Origin: Bacteroidaceae bacterium | GTDB lineage: Bacteria > Bacteroidota > Bacteroidia > Bacteroidales > Bacteroidaceae | Length of the DNA: 64,000 bases | Assembly: GCA_017965425.1 (NCBI GenBank) | Contig: JAGCPY010000054.1 | Location: forward strand, 62,001 to 126,000 | Reading direction: 5' to 3' | In this document: in pieces, positions 1 to 8,931 of the stretch | How positions within the stretch are numbered: the stretch's first letter is position 1 | How the letters are laid out: each line of letters opens with the position of its first letter | The notes under the pieces: generated by a model | Database searches by the model: none | Told to the model about the DNA's origin: nothing | What the model saw: the letters and a program-made list of their open reading frames with translations, nothing else | Translations under genes and position numbers: made by a program

Positions 1-1
1 G

Positions 2-1255
2 GAAACCGTGGGCGAAGGGGACTACGGACGCGCCAGCCAAATCATGGATGGAAACACGTCCACCTATTACCGCAATCAGTATCGTTCTTCCTATGTGGGC
101 TTCCCCCACACCTTCGTGTTCGATGCCCAGAAGCCCTACACCATTACCAGCATCGGCCTCTACCAGAGTCAGGACTTGAACCACCGGGCTAAGTTGATGC
201 AGCTCTTTATCTCCGACGACGGTGACTCATGGACATCGGTGGGGCGTTTCACATTTGAAGAGGACGAAGCTCCTACCATTACGCTGCCCAAGCCGGTGAC
301 GGCCCGTTACTACCGTTGCCGTTTCCTGACTGGACATGGCGATGGCCACAATCTGGCCATCAATGAAATCTACTTCAAGAACGAGTATCGTCTTAACGAC
401 ATGAAGCAATTGGCCGCTCAGCTGTTGGCACAAGAAGATTGCTTCAGTGGATATGTGCCTGAAGCACTTGCAGACCTGCGCAGCGTCTATGACGAGGGAC
501 GTGTGGCTGACATTGAGGCTTTGCGAGGAGCCATAGCCCGTTTGGGTGAGACGGCTCAGCCATTGACATGGGGCCTTGTTGACAAAAACAGTCATATCAC
601 ATCGTTCTCGGCCTATCAGTTGCACAACAAGGCAGGATGGGGAGACCTTGTGGCCGACGAAAACGGACAGCTCACAATCTCAGGGGCAGTGGCGGAAACA
701 TCGCTGGATGCCTATCAACAGCCGACGCGTGTGTCTGAAGCAAACAACAACTGGCTGATACTTCGCTCAGAAACCTATTCTGAATACTATTTCTATAATC
801 TGGGCGCCAAGAAGTTTCTGAACCTGCAGGATGCCGTCCCGACATTGTCAGACAAACCTCAACACATAGCTCTCTTGCAACGGACGGGCGGTTATTTCCT
901 CGGTGAGCGAACGGCACATATTCAGCTTGAACCGTCTGCCGAGGATGCCGTCACACGTTCTGCGAAGGTGAACGATGGCAGTATCTTTGAACTGCGTAAC
1001 AACTATGCAGTCTCACCCGTTGACCAGGAAGTGCGCCAATTATTGAAAGCCAGTGAGGAGGCTTTGCATGGACAAGTCGATGGCATCGGACAGCCATGTG
1101 TCTCACAACCTTCTCTCCTTCGCACGAATGTCACCATTCACAACCTTCAGGGCGTCCAGGTCTATCGTGGACGGTATGAGTCCATTCCACTCTTGCCCGC
1201 CGGAGTCTATGTCATGCAGTCGGGTTCCTTCGTGAAGAAAATGGTGCTTAGATAA
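2..1255 (+). CDS. Secreted discoidin (F5/8 type C) protein, 5'-truncated by the window edge
   Basis: The reading frame is open to the window edge, so the true start lies upstream; the first GTG at position 8 is not a believable start. The first 125 or so visible residues look like a F5/8 type C (discoidin) carbohydrate-binding module, with a DGNTSTYY motif and a run of short beta-strand-like segments. A helical stretch with Leu/Ala heptads follows, then a region around residues 190-300 that resembles lectin-like folds (YFYNLGAKKFLNL). The tail (TIHNLQGVQVYRGRY, then LPAGVY, ending in basic residues) matches Por-type C-terminal sorting domains of type IX secretion. The missing N-terminus probably carries a catalytic domain, which cannot be named from here. 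It ends 10 bp before the aldose dehydrogenase gene, so it is probably part of the same pectin locus. Confidence 0.75.
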   Translation, partial: ETVGEGDYGRASQIMDGNTSTYYRNQYRSSYVGFPHTFVFDAQKPYTITSIGLYQSQDLNHRAKLMQLFISDDGDSWTSVGRFTFEEDEAPTITLPKPVTARYYRCRFLTGHGDGHNLAINEIYFKNEYRLNDMKQLAAQLLAQEDCFSGYVPEALADLRSVYDEGRVADIEALRGAIARLGETAQPLTWGLVDKNSHITSFSAYQLHNKAGWGDLVADENGQLTISGAVAETSLDAYQQPTRVSEANNNWLILRSETYSEYYFYNLGAKKFLNLQDAVPTLSDKPQHIALLQRTGGYFLGERTAHIQLEPSAEDAVTRSAKVNDGSIFELRNNYAVSPVDQEVRQLLKASEEALHGQVDGIGQPCVSQPSLLRTNVTIHNLQGVQVYRGRYESIPLLPAGVYVMQSGSFVKKMVLR

Positions 1256-1265
1256 GTTATTACCT

Positions 1266-2213
1266 ATGGAATATTTTCCTCTTGGCCGTACAGGCTTGCA
1301 AGTGTCGCGACTTAGTTTTGGTGCGTCCTCTCTTGGCGGTGTCTTCCATGATATTGACGAAGGACGTGCCGTAGAAACCGTTTTCGTAGCCCTCGACGGG
1401 GGCATGAATCTGATTGACGTGTCGCCCTATTACGGACATTATCGTGCCGAGACCGTCCTGGGACGGGCCCTGCGCCAGATTCCACGTGACCGCTACATCC
1501 TTTCTACAAAGGTGGGCCGATATGGCAAGGATGGAATTAATACGTGGGACTATAGTGGCAAGCGTGCACAGGAGAGCGTCTATGAGAGCATGGAACGCCT
1601 TGGCGTGGAGCATATCGACTTGATTCATGTCCACGATATTGAGTTTCAGGCTTCGCTGCCTGGAGGACTACAGAAAGTGGTGGACGAGACTCTGCCGGCA
1701 CTCCTGGAACTCAAGGAAAAAGGGCTTGTCAGTCATGTCGGCATCACAGACCTTCAGATTCCAAATCTCCGGTGGGTTATTGACCACAGCCAGGAAGGTA
1801 CGGTGGAGACGGTGTTGAACTTCTGTCACTATTGTCTTTGCGACGATGCGCTGGCCGATCATCTCGACTACTTTGAGGCTCACGGCATAGGCCTCATCAA
1901 CGCTTCACCATTGTCGATGGGGCTGCTTTCAGAACGTGGCGTGCCTGCTTGGCATCCAGCGCCGAAACCATTGGTGCAGGCCTGCCAGCGTGCCGCACAA
2001 TACTGCAAGTCTAAAGGCTATCCTATTGAGAAACTGGCCATGCAGTTCTCGGTCAGCAATCCCCGCATTCCCTCCACACTCTTCTCTTCTGCCAATCCCG
2101 ATAACGTCCGCCGTAACCTTCAGTTCATTGAGGAACCCATCGACTGGCAGCTGGTCAAAGAAGTGAAGGAGATAATCGGAGAACAGCAACGTGTCACGTG
2201 GGCGAACTCATAA
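1266..2213 (+). CDS. Aldo/keto reductase, L-fucose / L-galactose dehydrogenase type
   Basis: This 315-residue protein is a full-length single-domain aldo/keto reductase (TIM barrel). It starts with the usual N-terminal pattern (LGRTGLQVSRLSFGAS). The catalytic tetrad is visible as Asp51, Tyr56, Lys82 and His123. The family oxidises sugars such as L-fucose, L-galactose or D-arabinose to lactones with NAD(P)+. It is cytosolic, as there is no signal peptide. The next gene encodes a lactonase-type amidohydrolase, so the pair can carry out the first two steps of a non-phosphorylating sugar oxidation. In this pectin locus the sugar could be L-rhamnose, L-fucose or L-galactose; the sequence alone does not decide. 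The start is well placed after the preceding stop. Confidence 0.85.
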   Translation: MEYFPLGRTGLQVSRLSFGASSLGGVFHDIDEGRAVETVFVALDGGMNLIDVSPYYGHYRAETVLGRALRQIPRDRYILSTKVGRYGKDGINTWDYSGKRAQESVYESMERLGVEHIDLIHVHDIEFQASLPGGLQKVVDETLPALLELKEKGLVSHVGITDLQIPNLRWVIDHSQEGTVETVLNFCHYCLCDDALADHLDYFEAHGIGLINASPLSMGLLSERGVPAWHPAPKPLVQACQRAAQYCKSKGYPIEKLAMQFSVSNPRIPSTLFSSANPDNVRRNLQFIEEPIDWQLVKEVKEIIGEQQRVTWANS

Positions 2214-2229
2214 CTTTTCATCATTCATA

Positions 2230-3168
2230 ATGATTATCATCGATGCACATAGCCATTTGTGGCTTCGTCAGGACACTACTTGGAATGGACTGCGTATACG
2301 GACGAAGGACGGGAATGGAAGCCGATCGGAGTTCCTCGGTGAGGAACGGCAGATGTTGCCGCCATTCATGATAGATGGCCGGAATACAGCCGAAGTGTTT
2401 CTTTCCAACATGGACTATGCCCAAGTCTGTGCAGCCGTGGTGGTGCAGGAATTCATTGACGGCGTACAAAATGACTATCTCAAGACCGTGCTGCAAAGCC
2501 ATCCCGATCGCTTTTTCTGCTTTGCGATGGCCGATTATTTCCAAGATGGCTTCTATGATCAAGTGCTTCGCCTACTTGACGAAGACGGCTTCCGTGGCAT
2601 CGCCATTCCTGCTCATCGTCTGTTGGGACGCCGTCTGACAGAACCGCAGATGATGAACATGTTCAAGGCGATGGAAGAGCGTTCCTGCTATCTGAGCATC
2701 ACATTGGCAGATGGAGACCGACAAGTGGTAGAGCTGCGCGAAGTCGTTGAGGAGTGTCCCCGATTGCGCATTGCCATCGGGCATCTCGCTATGGCAGACC
2801 AGCCCCAAACTCCCCCGTGGCTGAACGAGAGCTGGCGAAAGCAAATTGCTTTGGCACGGCATGACAATGTCATGATCGAGAGTGGAGGCATCACCTGGCT
2901 CTACAACACCGAGTTCTATCCCTTCCCCTCTGCCGTGCGTGCCATCCGCGAAGCTGCCGACATCGTGGGATGGAACAAACTCATGTGGGGCAGCGATTAT
3001 CCCAGAACCATCACTGCCATCACCTATCGCATGTCCTACGACTTCATCATAAAATCTGCGGAACTCACCGATACGCAGAAAGCCGCTTTCCTTGGCAATA
3101 ATGCCTGTGACTTCTACGCTTTCAGGAATCTTCCCGAATTGCCATACATTAAAAATATGAGCGAATAA
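2230..3168 (+). CDS. Amidohydrolase, L-fucono/L-rhamnonolactonase-like
   Basis: This is a 312-residue amidohydrolase_2 (TIM-barrel metal hydrolase) protein. The metal-binding DAHSHLW motif is at residues 5-11, and a late GSDYP motif supplies the conserved acidic residue. Relatives next to sugar dehydrogenases hydrolyse sugar lactones to aldonic acids. A longer frame opens at GTG 2191, but it would overlap the dehydrogenase gene. The ATG at 2230 lies 16 bp after that stop and begins directly at the conserved strand, so it is preferred. There is no signal peptide. Together with the upstream reductase it suggests oxidation of a pectin-derived 6-deoxy or other sugar. The substrate is inferred from context only. 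Confidence 0.8.
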   Translation: MIIIDAHSHLWLRQDTTWNGLRIRTKDGNGSRSEFLGEERQMLPPFMIDGRNTAEVFLSNMDYAQVCAAVVVQEFIDGVQNDYLKTVLQSHPDRFFCFAMADYFQDGFYDQVLRLLDEDGFRGIAIPAHRLLGRRLTEPQMMNMFKAMEERSCYLSITLADGDRQVVELREVVEECPRLRIAIGHLAMADQPQTPPWLNESWRKQIALARHDNVMIESGGITWLYNTEFYPFPSAVRAIREAADIVGWNKLMWGSDYPRTITAITYRMSYDFIIKSAELTDTQKAAFLGNNACDFYAFRNLPELPYIKNMSE

Positions 3169-3197
3169 GACAAACATCAAAATAAAACTCGAATAAT

Positions 3198-4448
3198 ATG
3201 TTACATCCCCTTCCTCCCTCTCCCGCCATCGCCTTTGTTGGTGTTCGACGGCTTCCCCGTCGGAAATTTCCCTTCTTTCATCCCTCTCTCCCCCTTTATT
3301 CCCTCTTTCCTCGCTTTCTGCCCTTTTTGCTGATGGCTTTTTGGGGCTTGTCCGTATCGGCTCAGGATAGAATGATTCGTTCAGGCAAGCTATGGCCAGA
3401 TGAGAGCGGCCAACACATTAACGCTCACGGTGGCGGCGTCATGAAACATGGCGACACCTACTATTGGTTCGGTGAACACAAGTCTGAACGTACCAGCGAT
3501 GCGCTGGTTGGCGTGATGTGCTATGCCTCCAAGGATTTGGTGAACTGGCGAAACTGTGGTGTCGCCCTCAGCGTGAGTGACCAACGTGGACATGACATCG
3601 AGCGTGGCTGCATACTGGAACGTCCCAAGGTCATTTATAATCGGGTTACAGGAAAGTTTTGCATGTGGTTCCATCTGGAACTGAAGGGCCGTGGCTATGA
3701 CGCTGCACGCTATGGTGTTGCAGTGGCCGACCATCCCGAAGGTCCGTATAAGTTCCTCTATTCACAGCGTGCCGATGCAGGCACGTGGCCTATGGAGTTC
3801 AACGCTTCCGCACTCGCCGTCCTCGATACCCTCAACGAGGCGAACTTCAATGAATGGTGGACACCCTCTTGGTTCAAGGCTGTGGATGAAGGTCTCATCG
3901 TAAAACGCGACTTCCGCACGGGGCAGATGTCAAGGGATATGACTCTTTTTGTCGATGATGACGGCAAGGCATATCATATCTTCTCCTCTGAAGAGAACCT
4001 GACCCTTCATATTGCCGAGCTGACTGGCGATTACCTCCATCACACAGGTCGCTATACACGTGTGGCACCAGCTGGCCACAACGAGGCTCCCTCCATTTTC
4101 AAGCACGAAGGTACTTATTGGATGATCACTTCGGGTTGTACTGGCTGGGAACCCAACGAGGCACGCATGTTCTCGGCTCCCAGCATTTGGGGACCTTGGA
4201 CACAACATCCTAACCCTTGCCGAGGCCCAAAAGCCGAAATCACCTTTGGCGGCCAAAGCACGTTTATCTTAACCCTCAACTCTCAACTATCATCTCCCGA
4301 CTCCCGATGGATTTTCATGGCCGACATCTGGCGTCCTAGACGTCCCATCGATGCACGATACATCTGGCTACCTATTGAGTTTGAGAACGGTATGCCGGTG
4401 ATACGTTGGCGCGATGAGTGGAAAATAGAAACCCTGCATAACAATTAG
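3198..4448 (+). CDS. Secreted glycoside hydrolase family 43 (galactanase/galactosidase-like subfamily)
   Basis: The 416-residue protein has a five-bladed propeller signature of GH43. The HINAHGGGV...YYWFGEH segment near residues 73-94 resembles GH43 subfamilies 24 and 34, which include exo-beta-1,3-galactanases and beta-galactosidase-like enzymes. Glu93 matches the acidic residue after YYWFG, and the later FGGQST segment fits the subfamily in which Gln serves in place of the usual base; this assignment is an inference. The N-terminus is unusual: the hydrophobic segment followed by VSAQ near residues 40-57 looks like the signal peptide, so the true start could be an internal Met at codon 46 (3333) rather than 3198. 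A loop at 4273-4287 carries a repeat shared with a distant MFS gene. It lies 5 bp before the PL11 gene. Confidence 0.8.
   Translation: MLHPLPPSPAIAFVGVRRLPRRKFPFFHPSLPLYSLFPRFLPFLLMAFWGLSVSAQDRMIRSGKLWPDESGQHINAHGGGVMKHGDTYYWFGEHKSERTSDALVGVMCYASKDLVNWRNCGVALSVSDQRGHDIERGCILERPKVIYNRVTGKFCMWFHLELKGRGYDAARYGVAVADHPEGPYKFLYSQRADAGTWPMEFNASALAVLDTLNEANFNEWWTPSWFKAVDEGLIVKRDFRTGQMSRDMTLFVDDDGKAYHIFSSEENLTLHIAELTGDYLHHTGRYTRVAPAGHNEAPSIFKHEGTYWMITSGCTGWEPNEARMFSAPSIWGPWTQHPNPCRGPKAEITFGGQSTFILTLNSQLSSPDSRWIFMADIWRPRRPIDARYIWLPIEFENGMPVIRWRDEWKIETLHNN
3246..3266 (+). repeat. Hairpin-family element in the GH43 leader/signal region
   Basis: CGACGG-CTTCC-CCGTCG is a perfect 6-bp stem with a pyrimidine-rich loop. 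It falls in the long N-terminus of the GH43 frame, upstream of the likely signal peptide. Confidence 0.7.
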
Positions 4449-4453
4449 AAAAC

Positions 4454-7400
4454 ATGACAAGACAATCCTCCTTCTGCTTTTTCTGCTTTTACCTTATCTT
4501 TTCCTATGCACCCAGTTTTGCACAGAGCCATTTTCCTCCTGCCGAGCACCTCGAACGCGGTGTGGTGGCTTTGCCTGCCAGCGACGGCCGTGGGCAGTTC
4601 ATTAGCTGGCGACTGCTGGCGACCGATGCTGCCGCCACCACCTTCGACGTGTTGCGTGACAACACGGTTATCGCCACCGACCTGAGCTCAGTCACTTGCT
4701 ATACTGATACAGTAAAAAATGCCACAAGTCGATATAAGGTCAGGACGAAGGTCAACGGACAGATTGTTGAGGTGACGGATGCTGTGACACCTTGGGCTAA
4801 CATCTTCTGCACTCTGAAGCTTGAACGTCCAGGTGATATCTATACGCCTAATGATTGTTCCGTCGGAGACGTTGATGGAGACGGCGAATACGAATTGTTT
4901 GTCAAGTGGGATCCTTCCACTGCAAAGGACAATTCTCAGAGTGGCAAGACAGACAAGGTCTTTATCGACTGCTATAAGTTTACCTACGGACAACCGACTT
5001 CGTGTCAGTTGCTTTGGCGCATTGACCTTGGCTATAATATACGTGCTGGAGCCCACTACACACAGTTCCTCGTCTATGACTTCGACGACGACGGGAAGGC
5101 CGAACTCATCTGCAAAACAGCTCCAGGCAGTCGAGACGGACAGAACCGCTATGTCACTGCTGCCGCCACTGATGCTGACATTGCTGCTGCCACGGATAAC
5201 ACTACCAGCTACCGTAATGGCGATGGTTACGTCCTCTCAGGACCTGAGTACCTGACCGTGTTCGATGGACAGACGGGTGCTGCACGCCACACCATCTACT
5301 ATAGCCCCAATCGTGCCGGTGAAACGGGCGGTGCTCCTTCTGGCTCGAACAAGAGTTTTTGGGGAGACGACTATGGAAACCGCTGTGACCGCTTTCTGGC
5401 CTGTGTGGCCTATCTGGATGGACCCACCAGCCGCCCGGCGGCTGTCATGTGTCGCGGTTACTATACCAAGGCCTACGTCTGGGCCGTCGATTTCGATGGA
5501 CAGCACCTTTCTACAAAATGGTTGCACGCTTCAACGTCCACCTCCAGTGTCACAGTGACCGACGCAGCTGGCAACAGCAAAACCTATACCCACAAGAATC
5601 CAACCAGCGGCAGTGGTTCGGGCACACTCCACGGTAACGGCAACCATAACCTTTCCGTGGCCGATGTGGATGGCGATGGCCGCGACGAAATCATCTACGG
5701 TTCTGCTGCGCTTGATCACAACGGCCAGTTGCTCTATGCCACAGGCTTCGGTCACGGCGATGCCATACATCTCTCAGACCTTATTCCCGACCGTCCAGGG
5801 CTGGAGGTCTTTCAGGTGCATGAGAATAAAGGCACCTATTCTTGGGACGTCCATGATGCGGCCACGGGTGAGATTCTGCATAAGGGCGGCAATTCAGGTG
5901 TCGATAATGGACGTGGTCTCTCTGCCGACCTGTTGGCAGACAATCGAGGCTTCGAGTTTTGTTCTACCGACGACCGCAGCCTCCGTAGTGCCACGTCTGG
6001 CGATTATGTTTCCAGTGTCAACACGAGTGTCAACTTTCGCATTTATTGGGATGGTGACCTCCAGGACGAACTGCTCGACGACAAAAAGCTGGAGAAAGTC
6101 ATCGGTAATGGTGTCAACCGACTCGTCACACTCTACAATTACGGCGGCTCCACAGACTGCAACTCCACCAAGCACACACCATGTCTTATGGCAGACCTTT
6201 TCGGTGACTGGCGTGAGGAAATCATCTACTTCGACTACAACGACGGCTGCACGCTCAATATCTTTTCTTCCAACCAACCGACCATCTATCGTGTACCTAC
6301 CCTCATGCACGACCACGTCTATCGTCTCGGCGTTGCTTGGCAGAACGTGGCATATAACCAACCGCCACATCTCGGCTACTACCTGCCCGATCTCTTCGCC
6401 CAGAAAGAAGGGGACGACGAAGCCGTGCTGATACCTGTCTATACGCAGGACTATGAGCAAGCTACAGATGCCTCATCCTGGCAGTCGCCCAATGCCTACG
6501 ACCGCCTCGCCTTGATGACCGACGACTCTCGCTATATTCAATATTCAGGAACTTCCAGCACTAACTCACGTTCCAATTTTACATTATTCAGTTCCAATGA
6601 ATTGGAGAACTACGTACTGGAATTCGATTTCGCCCTTACCGCCGGTTCAAAGGATGCCTCTGAGGTGGCCGTCATGGCAGAAGGTGGCCGGCGCGAGAAT
6701 AACAAGTACTACAGAGACACCAATGCCGGTGCACACTGTCTGCTGGATCTCATGAGCACGGGAGCCTATAGCAATACCTTCATCATCAATGGCAACGATG
6801 CACAAAGCGTGGATCTTCCGTCAGGTATATGGTGCCATGTGCGTCTCGATGTGAATGCTGCCCGCAGCAAGGTCTCTTACACCATCACTCAACGGGCTTG
6901 GGGCAACGTCCTCGCCTCGGGAACATACAGCCTGCCAGAAGGCACGTCTCATGCAGCCGCCGGTCTCTACTATCTCAGCGGACGCTACAACGCCACCGCC
7001 AAGTTCGACAACATCGTCATCAGCAAACGTCCTGCTCAGCAGACGGATTTCTTGTTCTTCCAACAGGACTACGAAAAAGCCACAGATGCCTCTTCCTGGC
7101 AGTCGCCCAACGCCTATGACCATCTCTCGTTGATGACCGACGACACCAAGTATATCCAATATACAGGAAACGCTTCGACAAATTCGCGCTCCAATTTCAC
7201 CCTCTTTGCCACCAACCAGCATGAACGCTTCTCAACCTATACATTGGAAATGGATTTTGCCATCACGGCTGGTAACAAAGATGCCTCCGAAATCACCATC
7301 ATGGATAATACCGGACAGCGCGAGAACAACAGGTATTATAAAGACACCAACGGTGGCCAACACTACTTGTTGGACCTTACCAGCACGGGAGCTAACAGCA

Positions 7401-7846
7401 ATACATACGTCATCAATGGCGATGCGTCGCAAACCGTGGAACTGCCTTCTGGAGTATGGTGTACGCTCCAACTGACCGTCGATGCCATGAAGCGCACTAC
7501 ACAATACACCATCTTCCGACGTGACACCCAAGCACAACTTGCCAAGGGATCATATAACCTTCCTGACGCCACCAGCCCCGTCGCTTCTGGCATCTATTAT
7601 CTGAGCGGTCGCTATGGAGGACAAGCACGCTTCGACAACATTTTCCTCTACAGGTTCATAACCGAAGGTGATGTCAATGACGACGGCATCGTGAGCATAG
7701 CTGATGTGACCGCACTCGTTAACATTATCCTGCAAAAAGGAACTCAACCGTCGGAATATACCAAAAAGGTCGCTGATATCAATGGAGATAATCAGTGTAC
7801 TGTTGCTGACGTAACCAAGTTGGTTAATTTGATTTTAGGCCGATAA
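4454..7846 (+). CDS. Rhamnogalacturonan lyase (PL11) with duplicated C-terminal module and dockerin-like tail
   Basis: At 1130 residues this is a large secreted enzyme. The order is: signal peptide (1-24); a PL11-type N-terminal domain and eight-bladed propeller (about 25-645) with many DVDGDG-like calcium loops; two tandem copies of a beta-sandwich-like module (about 665-857 and 871-1065); and a C-terminal dockerin-like pair of calcium loops (about 1070-1130, GDVNDDGIVSIADV and ADINGDNQCTVADV). PL11 enzymes cut the rhamnose-galacturonic acid backbone of rhamnogalacturonan I by beta-elimination. Classic PL11 proteins are roughly 600-650 residues, so nearly half of this one is accessory. The gene starts 5 bp after the GH43 stop and is followed by an arabinanase, which fits debranching and cutting of RG-I together. 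Confidence 0.92.
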   Translation: MTRQSSFCFFCFYLIFSYAPSFAQSHFPPAEHLERGVVALPASDGRGQFISWRLLATDAAATTFDVLRDNTVIATDLSSVTCYTDTVKNATSRYKVRTKVNGQIVEVTDAVTPWANIFCTLKLERPGDIYTPNDCSVGDVDGDGEYELFVKWDPSTAKDNSQSGKTDKVFIDCYKFTYGQPTSCQLLWRIDLGYNIRAGAHYTQFLVYDFDDDGKAELICKTAPGSRDGQNRYVTAAATDADIAAATDNTTSYRNGDGYVLSGPEYLTVFDGQTGAARHTIYYSPNRAGETGGAPSGSNKSFWGDDYGNRCDRFLACVAYLDGPTSRPAAVMCRGYYTKAYVWAVDFDGQHLSTKWLHASTSTSSVTVTDAAGNSKTYTHKNPTSGSGSGTLHGNGNHNLSVADVDGDGRDEIIYGSAALDHNGQLLYATGFGHGDAIHLSDLIPDRPGLEVFQVHENKGTYSWDVHDAATGEILHKGGNSGVDNGRGLSADLLADNRGFEFCSTDDRSLRSATSGDYVSSVNTSVNFRIYWDGDLQDELLDDKKLEKVIGNGVNRLVTLYNYGGSTDCNSTKHTPCLMADLFGDWREEIIYFDYNDGCTLNIFSSNQPTIYRVPTLMHDHVYRLGVAWQNVAYNQPPHLGYYLPDLFAQKEGDDEAVLIPVYTQDYEQATDASSWQSPNAYDRLALMTDDSRYIQYSGTSSTNSRSNFTLFSSNELENYVLEFDFALTAGSKDASEVAVMAEGGRRENNKYYRDTNAGAHCLLDLMSTGAYSNTFIINGNDAQSVDLPSGIWCHVRLDVNAARSKVSYTITQRAWGNVLASGTYSLPEGTSHAAAGLYYLSGRYNATAKFDNIVISKRPAQQTDFLFFQQDYEKATDASSWQSPNAYDHLSLMTDDTKYIQYTGNASTNSRSNFTLFATNQHERFSTYTLEMDFAITAGNKDASEITIMDNTGQRENNRYYKDTNGGQHYLLDLTSTGANSNTYVINGDASQTVELPSGVWCTLQLTVDAMKRTTQYTIFRRDTQAQLAKGSYNLPDATSPVASGIYYLSGRYGGQARFDNIFLYRFITEGDVNDDGIVSIADVTALVNIILQKGTQPSEYTKKVADINGDNQCTVADVTKLVNLILGR
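6446..7651 (+). repeat. Tandem 618-bp duplication inside the PL11 gene
   Basis: Two copies of a roughly 195-residue module start at 6446 and 7064, an offset of 618 bp or 206 codons. Shared landmarks are TDASSWQSPNAYD, NSRSNFTLF, LPSG(I/V)WC and YYLSGRY. The copies differ at many positions, so the duplication is not recent. The module probably adopts a jelly-roll fold and may bind sugar, but no family was recognised with certainty. Confidence 0.9.
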
Positions 7847-7864
7847 AAGGACATACAAACACAA

Positions 7865-8917
7865 ATGCTTGTTTCTATGAATAAGACCATTTTTTTTGCG
7901 ATGTCCTTCGCAGTCATTCTCTCAACCGTCTCAGCACAAGGCCCGCGAAGGCCACATTTCCCACGCGAACCTTTTCAGACTGACACTCCGATGGTTCATG
8001 ACCCCGTGATGGCCAAGGAAGGCGACACATACTACATCTTTTCCACGGGCATGGGAATCCAGCAAATGACATCCAAGGATCGCAAGACCTGGACGGTGCT
8101 GCCACAACCAGTGATGACCGTCATTCCTGGATGGACCACCGACTCCGTGCAGGGTTTCAGCAGTCATGTATGGGCACCCGATGTCATTCAGTGGCACGGA
8201 CGTTGGTGGATGGCCTACAGCTGTTCCACGTTCGGCAAGAACACCTCTGCCATCGGCCTACTAAGCTGTCGCCACCTCCATGACAATCTTTGGAAAGACG
8301 AGGGATGCATTGTCGCTTCTCATGACTGGAAGAAAGGTGATGATGGCCAGATGATGGGCGACAATTGGAATGCCATAGACCCCAACTTCGTCATCGACGA
8401 CAACGACACCCCCTGGCTCGTGTGGGGATCCTTTTGGGATGGTATTCAGTTGGCACGCCTCGACACTACCATGCACTTGGCCATGCGACCCGTAACCATT
8501 GCCCGACGCCACCGACCTGGCGATCCGAATGCCGCCGAGAACCCCACCTCGCGGTTCGCGGGTCCTAATGCCATCGAGGCTCCGTTCATTTTTAAGCATG
8601 ATGGCTACTACTACCTCTTCGTCTCTTGGGATTACTGCTGCCGTGGTGCCAAGAGCAACTATCGCGTCGCTGTTGGGAGAAGCAACAATGTCACGGGACC
8701 CTATCTTGACCGAGAGGGCAAGGATATGGCCGACGGCGGAGGCACTCTCTTCCTCGAAGGAGACAAACTGGAATGGGAGGCTGCTGGACACTGTGCAGCC
8801 TATCACTTCGACGGCGAAGACATCTTTATCTGCCACGGCTACAGCGTCAAACAGAATGGAGCGGCCTTGCTCGTCCAACGTCCTATCAGCTGGACAAACG
8901 ACGGATGGCCACAATGA
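7865..8917 (+). CDS. Secreted endo-1,5-alpha-L-arabinanase (GH43)
   Basis: The protein has 350 residues, normal for a single-domain GH43 arabinanase. The catalytic triad is visible: Asp46 in the HDP motif, Asp172 in IDPNF and Glu238 in IEAPF. The SSHVWAPDV and WDGIQLA segments are also typical. Enzymes of this group hydrolyse alpha-1,5-linked arabinan side chains of RG-I. A signal peptide (hydrophobic stretch ending in VSAQ at about residue 25) directs it to the periplasm or surface. The start may be 7865 or the Met at 7877; the second gives a shorter n-region. It follows the PL11 gene by 18 bp and is the last gene of the plus-strand run. Confidence 0.9.
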   Translation: MLVSMNKTIFFAMSFAVILSTVSAQGPRRPHFPREPFQTDTPMVHDPVMAKEGDTYYIFSTGMGIQQMTSKDRKTWTVLPQPVMTVIPGWTTDSVQGFSSHVWAPDVIQWHGRWWMAYSCSTFGKNTSAIGLLSCRHLHDNLWKDEGCIVASHDWKKGDDGQMMGDNWNAIDPNFVIDDNDTPWLVWGSFWDGIQLARLDTTMHLAMRPVTIARRHRPGDPNAAENPTSRFAGPNAIEAPFIFKHDGYYYLFVSWDYCCRGAKSNYRVAVGRSNNVTGPYLDREGKDMADGGGTLFLEGDKLEWEAAGHCAAYHFDGEDIFICHGYSVKQNGAALLVQRPISWTNDGWPQ

Positions 8918-8931
8918 ATAACCCCATCCAC

